Assembly (NCBI GenBank): GCA_022567775.1
Contig: JADFGH010000136.1
Location: 1 to 6,409, forward strand
Reading direction: 5' to 3'
Source: Pseudomonadota bacterium
GTDB lineage: Bacteria; Pseudomonadota; Gammaproteobacteria; Steroidobacterales; Woeseiaceae
DNA: 6,409 bases
Shown piece after piece: positions 1-5,795 of the stretch. Numbering within the stretch: the stretch's first letter is position 1; the number at the start of each line of letters is the position of its first letter. The notes under the pieces are model-generated. The model saw nothing but the letters and a program-made list of their open reading frames with translations, made no database searches and had not been told where the DNA came from. Made by a program: the position numbers and the translations under genes.

Positions 1-402
1 CAGGCGGAAGATCATCGCCAACAGGTCTTCCCGGGCGACCCCGGTATAGGAGGTGTATGGAAACGCCGGGTAATAGTGCTCTCCTTGCGGGCTGACACCC
101 TCCCACAATGCAGCGACGAATTCATCGTCGGACCAGTTGCCGATTCCGGTTTCCCTGTGCGGCGTAATATTCGGTGAAAAGAAGGTGCCAAACGGCGATT
201 CCAGCGCGCGGCCGCCCGCGAGCGGCAGCGCATCGTCACTATCTTCGGTGTGACAGGATATGCATCCGCCTGCATACAGAAGGTATTTGCCACGCTCGAG
301 GAGATCGTCCTCCGCCAATGCATCAACGGCCGCCAGGCACATGGCGGCCGTTAATACTGCAGCGAGTTTGCTCTCAATCGTGCGCAACGCGGAACCGGTC
401 AT
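1..402 (-). CDS. Diheme-type cytochrome c, N-terminal part (runs off the left edge)
   Basis: The minus-strand frame is open from an ATG at 402 to the window edge (134 codons, no stop). Residues 1-30 form a signal peptide (basic residues R7 and K12, then a hydrophobic stretch ending ALA-ED), so the mature protein is periplasmic. The heme c motif CISCH lies at 47-51. It is followed by LAGGRALESPFGTFFSPNIT (61-80), the TGIG-W-SDDEF stretch (85-95) and YPAFPYTSYT (111-120). This is the first heme domain of the diheme cytochrome c family that serves as the electron-transfer subunit of periplasmic alcohol, aldehyde or nicotinate dehydrogenases. The second heme domain would lie outside the window. 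The ATG overlaps the last 29 bases of the cytochrome c' gene in another frame, with no clear Shine-Dalgarno, which suggests translational coupling. The usual axial Met position in YPAMPY is Phe here. The family call is firm; the redox partner is unknown. Confidence 0.85.
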   Translation of the reverse strand, partial: MTGSALRTIESKLAAVLTAAMCLAAVDALAEDDLLERGKYLLYAGGCISCHTEDSDDALPLAGGRALESPFGTFFSPNITPHRETGIGNWSDDEFVAALWEGVSPQGEHYYPAFPYTSYTGVAREDLLAMIFRL

Positions 403-832
403 GACAGCCGCGGCAGGCCATGCCGAGGTTTCTGAACGCCCCGCCAATCACCTCCGCATCGCCGTTTTCAGCAGCTTCGACAAACTCCAGCGATGCATCC
501 TGTACTTTCACGATGGCAGCAGCAAATTCTTCCGGCTCCTCCCAGATAAGTGGCAACGCCTCCGATTCGCCGACATTGGAGCCTTCAGGGAATATATTGC
601 CGAGCTCCATTGCGCTATTGGCAAGTCCCTGCGCGTGATTCACAAGTTGCCCCCGGTCTTCGACCAGTCCACGCACGGTCATTGACGAAGCGCCAATATG
701 TCCGCGCAACGTGGTCATTATGGCGACGCGGTAATCGGCGGCATCCTCCGGCGTGGTGTCGGCTGCCGCGTGCATCGAACATCCCATGGTCACGGCGACA
801 GCCGTCGAAATACTGATCAACTTGCGAACCAT
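374..832 (-). CDS. Cytochrome c' (c-prime)
   Basis: A 152-residue protein, the usual size for periplasmic cytochrome c'. Residues 1-24 look like a signal peptide (MVRK, hydrophobic core, then HAAA-D). The single heme motif CRGCH is at 140-144, very near the C terminus, followed by DRFR; this C-terminal C-x-x-C-H-x-x-F-R arrangement is the hallmark of the four-helix-bundle cytochrome c' family. Supporting features are an early YR pair (34-35), the FPEGS motif (81-85), IWEEPEEF (96-103) and a helix rich in Ala before the heme. Family members carry a high-spin, usually five-coordinate heme that binds NO or CO and can protect against nitrosative stress; that role is inferred here. The ATG at 832 is preceded by GGAG seven bases upstream. 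The gene is first in a two-gene unit with the overlapping diheme cytochrome. The Cys in MGC (18) is a poor lipobox, so a soluble periplasmic protein is more likely. Confidence 0.92.
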   Translation of the reverse strand: MVRKLISISTAVAVTMGCSMHAAADTTPEDAADYRVAIMTTLRGHIGASSMTVRGLVEDRGQLVNHAQGLANSAMELGNIFPEGSNVGESEALPLIWEEPEEFAAAIVKVQDASLEFVEAAENGDAEVIGGAFRNLGMACRGCHDRFRVAHD

Positions 833-839
833 CTTTTTT

Positions 840-843
840 CTCC
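840..843 (-). promoter_or_regulatory. Ribosome binding site of the cytochrome c' gene
   Basis: GGAG on the minus strand, separated by AAAAAAG from the ATG at 832. Motif and spacing are near ideal and fix this start. Confidence 0.7.
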
Positions 844-867
844 ATTCAGGTGTTAGTCTGCACGCGA

Positions 868-896
868 AGCATAGCAGGGACTACGGTTAATACTCA
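868..896 (-). promoter_or_regulatory. Weak candidate promoter for the cytochrome c' unit
   Basis: On the minus strand a -10-like TATGCT (868-873) lies 17 bases downstream of TGAGTA (891-896), which matches the -35 consensus poorly. The spacing and the position about 36 bases ahead of the start codon are reasonable, but the match is weak. The 154-base region 833-986 between divergent cytochrome genes must hold promoters for both. I found no clear FNR, NNR or NsrR site by eye. Confidence 0.2.
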
Positions 897-973
897 CCCC
901 GTACGGTATTCCCCTGATCGCCTATTTGTTCCGGCCATGCTATGCATAGATCTCTCACAATGAAACCTTTGCG

Positions 974-978
974 AAGGG
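974..978 (+). promoter_or_regulatory. Ribosome binding site that decides the cytochrome lipoprotein start
   Basis: GAAGG-type... the bases AAGGG/GAAGG around 973-978 sit 8-9 bases before the ATG at 987. The two upstream in-frame ATGs (942 and 960) lack such a site, and only the 987 start gives a normal lipoprotein signal peptide. Confidence 0.6.
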
Positions 979-986
979 TGACAAAA

Positions 987-1439
987 ATGAAGCAGCTTGC
1001 AACGATCACCGGCTTATCGCTTGCACTGGCCGCATTAAGCGGCTGCGAGGCTGACCGCATATCCGAGAAGGACTTCAGCCTGCCTGAGGGCAATGCAATG
1101 GATGGACAAGAGGCATTCGTTTACCTGCACTGTTACGAATGTCATACGATCGACGGCGTCGAGCTGCCACCCGTGCTCTCCGACGAACCGCCCTACGTCG
1201 AACTCGGTGGGCAGGTTACGCAGGTCAAGACCTACGGACAGCTGGTTACATCGATTATCAATCCGTCACACAAACTGGCCCCCGGCTATCCGCTCGAGAC
1301 AATTTCGGAAGACGGTCAGTCAAAGATGCCGCTGTACAATGGCTATATGACGGTACAGGAACTAATAGACATCGTTTCGTTCCTGCAGCCGCATTACCAG
1401 GTCATCGTGCCGCAGTACCATTACCGCGTGTACCCTTAA
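987..1439 (+). CDS. Monoheme c-type cytochrome lipoprotein
   Basis: A 150-residue protein from the ATG at 987. It starts MKQ, has a hydrophobic stretch, then the lipobox LSGC with the lipidated Cys at 20, so it is probably anchored in a membrane facing the periplasm. The heme c motif CYECH is at 49-53. A distal axial Met is likely M114 in SKMPLYNG, followed by TVQELIDIVSFL, the last helix of class I cytochromes c. The tail ends in a Tyr/His-rich stretch (PHYQ, QYHYRVYP). Overall it is a small class I electron carrier. It is divergent from the cytochrome c' gene, and the three c-type cytochromes may share control or an electron path; that is inference. The open frame reaches back to an ATG at 942, but those extra 15 residues would bury the signal peptide behind a charged extension. 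The precise redox partner cannot be told. Confidence 0.88.
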   Translation: MKQLATITGLSLALAALSGCEADRISEKDFSLPEGNAMDGQEAFVYLHCYECHTIDGVELPPVLSDEPPYVELGGQVTQVKTYGQLVTSIINPSHKLAPGYPLETISEDGQSKMPLYNGYMTVQELIDIVSFLQPHYQVIVPQYHYRVYP

Positions 1440-1500
1440 AGACTTGTCGCGATCTAATCCGCGGACTGCTGCCGGTCAGGCGCATCGCACATTTTTTTGT

Positions 1501-1550
1501 GGGACAGTAGTAGGACAGATCACGATTTTATTGAGTAAACTGTCCCCTTA
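1501..1550. repeat. REP-like inverted repeat in the intergenic spacer
   Basis: GGGACAGT at 1501-1508 is the exact inverted complement of ACTGTCCC at 1539-1546, with a 30-base loop. A second partial copy of the left arm, GGACAGATCACG, lies at 1513-1524. The right arm continues CCTTAATTCG. From memory, these words resemble short palindromic repeats scattered between genes in proteobacterial genomes carrying RAYT (REP-associated tyrosine) transposases. No transposase is present. The rest of the 134-base spacer between the cytochrome and the antiporter shows no gene and no clear terminator (a T7 run at 1492-1498 lacks a good stem). Confidence 0.5.
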
Positions 1551-1573
1551 ATTCGAATAACAAGAACTAATCA

Positions 1574-2986
1574 ATGACCGATCCGAGCTGGTATTCCATA
1601 CTGCCGCCGATCATCGCGATCATTCTCGCCATCTGGACCAAGCAGGTCATCCTGTCCCTGTTTGCCGGTATCTGGATGGGGTTCACGTTGATTAATGGTT
1701 TCAACCCGCTGACCGGCTTTACGGCCGGGGTGGATGGACTCATCAGCGTGTTCGGTGAAGCCGGTGATACACGGGTAATCATTTTCACGATCCTGATCGG
1801 TTCACTCATTGCGACGATCGAGCATTCGGGTGGCGTCCGGGGTTTTGTTCATTTTCTCGAGACGCGGCGCTGGGTGCACAACGGGGTGCGGGCACAAGTG
1901 CTCGCCTGGGCCACCGGACTTGTAATCTTCGTCGAATCCAATATCACGTTACTGGTTGCCGGATCCGTCGCCCGGCCGCTGTTTGACCGTTACAAGGTTT
2001 CTCGCGAGAAACTTGCCTACCTCATTGATGCTACGTCGGCCCCGGTGTGCGTCATGATTCCCCTGAACGCATGGGGTGCGGTGATCATCGGTCTTGTCGC
2101 ATCCTCTGGCGTCGATAACGCGCTGGAGGTCTTTATTGCGTCGATTGCCTACAACTTCTATGCAATCACTGCGATCATTCTGGCGGCCGTGGTTATCTGG
2201 AAGAACCTCAACATCGGACCGATGAAAAAAGCCGAGGAGCGCACGCAAAACGGACACGTCCTTTGGCCCGGCTCGATGCCAATGGTCGATATCTCCGCCG
2301 AACAGGTTCCGGAAGATGATGACGGCGACGTGCCCTCCGCCGCATTCATGGTACTGCCGATTCTGACGATGGTCTTCATGATGCCGATCGGCCTGTACAT
2401 CACCGGCGATGGAAACCTGATCGCGGGTTCGGGTTCTGTCTCGGTGTTGTGGGCGGTTATTGCGGCGATCGTCGTGCTGTGGGTCATGCTCCTCGGTCTT
2501 GGCGCCAGTTCTATCAATGACCTGATGCGCGTATTTATGAAAGGCGCGGAAGCGCTGCTACCGATCGCAACCATATTGCTGTTCGCGCTGGCACTGGGAG
2601 ATGTCGCACAGGCGCTCGGCACCGGTACCTATGTTGCAGGCGTTGTCGGCGATACGGTTCCGGGGCCGTTGCTCGCACCGTTGATCTTTCTTGTATCGGC
2701 GTTCATCGCGTTCTCCGTAGGATCAAGCTGGGGCACCTTCGCCATCATGATTCCTATTGCCATTCCAATAGCGACAACGCTGGGCTTTTCGGTGCCGCTG
2801 TTTCTCGGTGCCGCGATATCGGGCGCTATTTTCGGCGATCACGCATCGCCGATCAGTGACACGACCGTCGTTGCATCGATGGCGTCGGCAACCGATCACA
2901 TCGATCATGTCAGGACACAATTACCGTATGCATTACTTGCCGGGGCCATCGCCACGACCCTGTTCCTGATCGCGGGACTGGTTTAG
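1574..2986 (+). CDS. NhaC-family Na+/H+ antiporter
   Basis: A 470-residue polytopic inner-membrane protein, the normal length for the NhaC family (PF03553-type). About ten or more hydrophobic segments are visible, e.g. residues 6-22, 24-41, 67-83, 107-130, 159-176, 188-209, 257-276, 288-309, 328-341, 365-382, 386-403, 408-422 and 452-470. Hallmark stretches near the C terminus are GSSWGTFAIMIP (383-394), FGDHASPISDTT (420-431) and HIDHVRTQLPYA (442-453); FVESN (119-123) is a charged spot inside the membrane. A hydrophilic acidic loop (about 211-255, with EDDDGD) divides the two halves. The likely role is exchange of cytoplasmic Na+ for protons, but relatives such as MleN exchange organic acids, so the substrate is not certain. 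The ribosome binding site is weak (CAAGAA). The gene seems to be alone, preceded by the REP-like spacer, and its stop overlaps that of the convergent epimerase gene. Confidence 0.9.
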   Translation: MTDPSWYSILPPIIAIILAIWTKQVILSLFAGIWMGFTLINGFNPLTGFTAGVDGLISVFGEAGDTRVIIFTILIGSLIATIEHSGGVRGFVHFLETRRWVHNGVRAQVLAWATGLVIFVESNITLLVAGSVARPLFDRYKVSREKLAYLIDATSAPVCVMIPLNAWGAVIIGLVASSGVDNALEVFIASIAYNFYAITAIILAAVVIWKNLNIGPMKKAEERTQNGHVLWPGSMPMVDISAEQVPEDDDGDVPSAAFMVLPILTMVFMMPIGLYITGDGNLIAGSGSVSVLWAVIAAIVVLWVMLLGLGASSINDLMRVFMKGAEALLPIATILLFALALGDVAQALGTGTYVAGVVGDTVPGPLLAPLIFLVSAFIAFSVGSSWGTFAIMIPIAIPIATTLGFSVPLFLGAAISGAIFGDHASPISDTTVVASMASATDHIDHVRTQLPYALLAGAIATTLFLIAGLV

Positions 2987-3852
2987 AAATAACCGCTGAA
3001 GCAGTAGGCGACCGGACCGGTCATGATGGCAGTGCCATCACTTGTAATTTCGATACCAACGGCGCCTGCCGGCAATTCTATGGTCATTGTTTTGCTGTCG
3101 GTAAGGCCTCGCGCCAGCGCCGCGTAGGCTGCTACGCACGCACCACTGCCGCACGCGGTCGTCAGGCCGGCACCACGCTCATACACACTCAGCCGCATTG
3201 CATCGCCGGACAGCATTTGCGCCACACCGACATTGACCTGATTCGGAAACAGCGGATGCTCCTGGATTTGCGGGGCGATTGTCTCGATGTCAACTGCGTC
3301 GAGATCATCGACGAAAAAAACGACGTGTGGATTGCCGATCGCGAGTGCAACAGCGTCGCTCAGTGGCCCGAAGGAAAGATCCAGATGGCAGGTGTCGCGC
3401 TCTTCGGCAAGCGGAATGTCACGCCATTCCATGGTTACCCGCCCCATGGCGCAACTGACCTCCATGGGTCCCGCCCGCTTGCATGCCAGCGAACCGGCCA
3501 GTGTTTCTATTACGACGGCGTCGCGCCCGAGCTCCTCGAGCAGCAACCAGGCGACGCAGCGGGTCGCATTGCCGCAGGCTTCGACCTCGCGGGCATCGAC
3601 ATTGAGAATTCGCATGAATGCATCAGCGGCCGGGTTTCTTGCCGGCTCGATGATGATCAGCTGATCGCTGCCAACGCCGGTCTGCGGATCGCAGATTCGA
3701 ACGATTTCCTGCTCGCCGGGGCGATACGGCTCCTCGCGGGCATCCGTAATCACGAAGTGATTCCGGAGGCCATGCATTTTGACGAAGAAACGTCCCGGGG
3801 GGCGCTTGCCAAAGGCTGGTGATTCAGACATGCCGTAATTCAGAGGAGCCAT
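2983..3852 (-). CDS. dapF: Diaminopimelate epimerase family protein (DapF-like)
   Basis: A 289-residue member of the DapF fold (usual length about 275), which interconverts LL- and meso-diaminopimelate for lysine and peptidoglycan synthesis with two Cys acting as acid and base. Both catalytic Cys are present: C93 in CGNATRC (93-99) and C234 in ERGAGLTTACGSGAC (225-239). Also seen are KMHGLRNHFV (25-34), GVGSDQL (59-65) and GNPH (173-176). Several conserved positions differ: GLGNDF is GLRNHF, NADGSE is NVDARE, CGNG is CGNA and GAGET is GAGLT. CGNATRC recalls alphaproteobacterial DapF from memory. The start is unsure: ATG at 3852 or 3831 are both possible without a good Shine-Dalgarno; the family core begins near residue 22. 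It is divergent from alaX. Epimerase activity is likely, but another amino acid substrate is possible given the changes. Confidence 0.88.
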   Translation of the reverse strand: MAPLNYGMSESPAFGKRPPGRFFVKMHGLRNHFVITDAREEPYRPGEQEIVRICDPQTGVGSDQLIIIEPARNPAADAFMRILNVDAREVEACGNATRCVAWLLLEELGRDAVVIETLAGSLACKRAGPMEVSCAMGRVTMEWRDIPLAEERDTCHLDLSFGPLSDAVALAIGNPHVVFFVDDLDAVDIETIAPQIQEHPLFPNQVNVGVAQMLSGDAMRLSVYERGAGLTTACGSGACVAAYAALARGLTDSKTMTIELPAGAVGIEITSDGTAIMTGPVAYCFSGYF

Positions 3853-3869
3853 CTTGGGGCGAGTAGGTG

Positions 3870-3900
3870 ATTATACAAACAGGCCTTTGCGAAAGTGCAA
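3870..3900 (-). promoter_or_regulatory. Candidate dapF promoter
   Basis: The minus strand carries a perfect -10 hexamer TATAAT (3870-3875). The best -35 candidate, TTGCAC (3895-3900), is 19 bases away, a little long. Transcription would begin near 3863, leaving about 11 bases before the ATG at 3852 or about 32 before the ATG at 3831, which mildly favours the shorter protein. Confidence 0.4.
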
Positions 3901-3928
3901 TCCAACCGTTACATTTGACGGCTATATG

Positions 3929-3934
3929 AAGGAG
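3929..3934 (+). promoter_or_regulatory. Ribosome binding site that decides the alaX start
   Basis: AAGGAG, nine bases before the ATG at 3944. The open frame extends upstream to 3854, but that stretch lies in the divergent promoter region and lacks a binding site. Confidence 0.75.
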
Positions 3935-3943
3935 TGCGCAGCC

Positions 3944-4645
3944 ATGACCGCAACACTTTTCCGCGACGATTCATACCTCAGGGATTGTCAGGCGACGGTT
4001 GTCGAAGCCGGCCCCGGGGGCATAGTCCTCGATCAGACGGTTTTTTATCCTATGGGCGGCGGCCAGCCGGGTGACACCGGAACGATCACCTGGGAGGGCG
4101 GCAGCGTAGAGGTCACCGACACTCGCTACGGAGATGCCGGCGCCATTCGCCACCTGACAGACACTGACGCCACACTGCCCGCCGCGGGAACATCGGTTAC
4201 CGCCAGTCTCGACTGGGACCGGCGATACCTGCACATGCGCATGCATACCGCATTGCACTTGCTGGGCTCGGTGCTGCAGTACGGCGTTACCGGCGGCAAT
4301 ATTTCGGCCGCCAAAAGCAGGCTTGATTTCGATATGGAAGACACGCTCGACAAGGATGAAGTCACGGCGGGAATCCAGGCACTGGTTGCCGCCAACCATC
4401 CGCTCAGTAGCCGCTGGATCACGGATGAAGAACTCGACGCACAACCTGAGCTGGTGCGAACGATGTCAGTGCAACCGCCAAAGGGGGCCGGCAAAGTCCG
4501 GCTGGTGGAAATCGAAGGCGTCGATTTACAACCCTGTGGTGGCACCCATCTGAAATCGACGGGGGAAGTCGGGCAGGTTCGCGTCGGCAAAGTAGAGAAG
4601 AAAGGCCGGCACAACCGGCGCGTGTCGATCGTTCTGGATCAATAA
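3944..4645 (+). CDS. alaX: Alanyl-tRNA editing protein AlaX
   Basis: A 233-residue free-standing homologue of the AlaRS editing domain; it hydrolyses mischarged Ser- (and Gly-) tRNA(Ala) in the cytoplasm. The N-terminal part has the Gly-rich motif YPMGGGQPGDTG (35-46), typical of the AlaX-M type that keeps the beta-barrel subdomain. The zinc site is complete: HTALH (H101, H105) and CGGTH (C198, H202), the latter in the SAD domain (CGGTHLKSTGEVG). The ATG at 3944 is chosen because of the AAGGAG site just upstream and because the family starts with a short strand like TATLFRDD; a longer frame from 3854 would add 30 residues read from promoter DNA. It is divergent from dapF, convergent with the TPR gene, and followed directly by a terminator, so it appears to be a single-gene unit. 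Confidence 0.93.
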   Translation: MTATLFRDDSYLRDCQATVVEAGPGGIVLDQTVFYPMGGGQPGDTGTITWEGGSVEVTDTRYGDAGAIRHLTDTDATLPAAGTSVTASLDWDRRYLHMRMHTALHLLGSVLQYGVTGGNISAAKSRLDFDMEDTLDKDEVTAGIQALVAANHPLSSRWITDEELDAQPELVRTMSVQPPKGAGKVRLVEIEGVDLQPCGGTHLKSTGEVGQVRVGKVEKKGRHNRRVSIVLDQ

Positions 4646-4679
4646 AAAAAGCCCGGCGCGATGCACCGGGCTTTTTTTT
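4644..4679. terminator. Symmetric, probably bidirectional intrinsic terminator
   Basis: Stem GCCCGG (4651-4656) pairs with CCGGGC (4666-4671) around a nine-base loop, flanked by seven A on the left and eight T on the right. It can therefore form a stem of about 13 pairs and offers a U-tract on both strands. It lies between the convergent alaX (stop at 4643-4645) and TPR gene (stop at 4695-4697) and can serve both. Confidence 0.93.
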
Positions 4680-4694
4680 CGTGCTCAGTGAACC

Positions 4695-5795
4695 TCAGTC
4701 GGCGTCGTCAGCAGCAGCCAGGTAGCGGTGTGCCTCCTCGAGTACCGGGAAATCCCGGTCTTTCCAGGCCTCCGCAAGTTTCTGATACTGTTTCCTGGCA
4801 GCGTCTTCATCGCCCAATGCCGCATAGGAACGTGCAAGACCGAGCAAGGACAGCGGCCGGTTCGGCGTACGCTGCAGTGACCTGCTGAATTGTGCCGCGG
4901 CTTCATCGGCCTTGTTGGCTCCGAGCAATGCTTCGCCGTAAAGCTCGTGTATTGGCTTGAGCGGATTCGGCGCGCCGTTCGGTGGACGCATCGATTCCGC
5001 GATCTCGACGCCTTCGGCCAGCATTGCGAGGCCTTTGTCTGCATCACCTTCTGTCATGGCTATTAAACCGGCAACTGACCTGACCATGATCTCCAGCGGT
5101 TCGGCGTTTTGCGCATAATAGGAACGGTCATTGTTATTGAGTTCTGCCGCCTTCGCTGCCAGCCGTTCTGCCGCTTTTTGCGCCGTAGCCAGATCGCCAA
5201 GATGCACCGCACTGATGCCGGTGGCCAGCAGCTCGGTATCATGTGACCCCTCGGTAATCGGTGTTATCTCCCATTGCTGCGTCTCGAGAATCATGCGTGC
5301 CTTGACGCGCGGCAATGCTTCAACAATTCGTACCTGGTCGGCATTTCTCTCGACAATCCCTTCCATGCGCCTGATCCACAGCGCGGCCTTGTCGTAGTCG
5401 CCGAGTTGCAGGTCACCATACTGGCCCCAGTCGAGCGCATGCGTCATATCGCCTGCTTTGTCACCGGGCACCCAAAGGGCAACCGCTGCCGCATAGGCAG
5501 ACTGGTTCGAGTCAGATACCTGTTGCCACATGCCGTGCTGAATGAAGATATGCGTCGGCATATGCAGTGCGTGAGGAACCGCGGCGGCGATGTCAGCGAA
5601 TACCCAGGCTGCAGGCAACGCGAGCGGTGCATGCACAGGATCGTCGAATGCGTGAATGGTGTAGTGAACAGCGCCCGGATGTTTCGGGTTACGGCTGGTT
5701 ATGCCCAAAGCGATCGCACCGGCCAGCACGTTCTGGCGGTGTCCCTCGCCCGCCGGATTCCGCGCCTCCCAGGACGCCGTGTCCTCAGCGGGCAA
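4695..5795 (-). CDS. TPR-repeat protein, apparently missing its N-terminal half (possible pseudogene)
   Basis: 366 residues read from a TTG at 5795, the only early start available; an in-frame TGA lies just upstream (about 5819). Residues 21-95 carry the core signature of a family of secreted TPR proteins: HPGAVHYTIHAFDDPVHA (39-56) and PHALHMPTHIF (74-84). Degenerate helical repeats follow, with clear TPR pairs near 189-215, 231-262 and 287-345 (e.g. YGEALLGANKADEAAAQF). Family members, as I recall them, are 500-600 residues, with a signal peptide and about 200 residues of TPRs before the HPGA-HY motif. Those are absent here: the frame is replaced by a cytochrome c gene whose end overlaps it by 11 bases. 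No signal peptide or ribosome binding site is visible. The reading frame beyond the break is intact, so the truncation may be recent. The function of the family is not established. Confidence 0.75.
   Translation of the reverse strand: MPAEDTASWEARNPAGEGHRQNVLAGAIALGITSRNPKHPGAVHYTIHAFDDPVHAPLALPAAWVFADIAAAVPHALHMPTHIFIQHGMWQQVSDSNQSAYAAAVALWVPGDKAGDMTHALDWGQYGDLQLGDYDKAALWIRRMEGIVERNADQVRIVEALPRVKARMILETQQWEITPITEGSHDTELLATGISAVHLGDLATAQKAAERLAAKAAELNNNDRSYYAQNAEPLEIMVRSVAGLIAMTEGDADKGLAMLAEGVEIAESMRPPNGAPNPLKPIHELYGEALLGANKADEAAAQFSRSLQRTPNRPLSLLGLARSYAALGDEDAARKQYQKLAEAWKDRDFPVLEEAHRYLAAADDAD

Noticed and set aside
12..326. Minus-strand frame of 104 codons starting MMHWRR
   Set aside because: It is a frame shadow of the diheme cytochrome gene; the other minus-strand frame carries a signal peptide and the CISCH heme motif.
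921..950. Plus-strand promoter for the cytochrome lipoprotein (TTGTTC, TATGCA)
   Set aside because: The two hexamers are only about nine bases apart and no better-spaced pair was found.
942..986. Longer start for the cytochrome lipoprotein at ATG 942 or 960
   Set aside because: Neither has a ribosome binding site, and the extension would place a charged stretch before the lipoprotein signal peptide.
1441..1500. Possible terminator after the cytochrome lipoprotein (T7 run at 1492-1498)
   Set aside because: Only short or bulged stems precede the T run, so it does not make a convincing intrinsic terminator.
3217..3822. 201-codon plus-strand frame opposite dapF
   Set aside because: No recognisable motif; it lies fully antisense to a clear DapF-family gene with both catalytic Cys.
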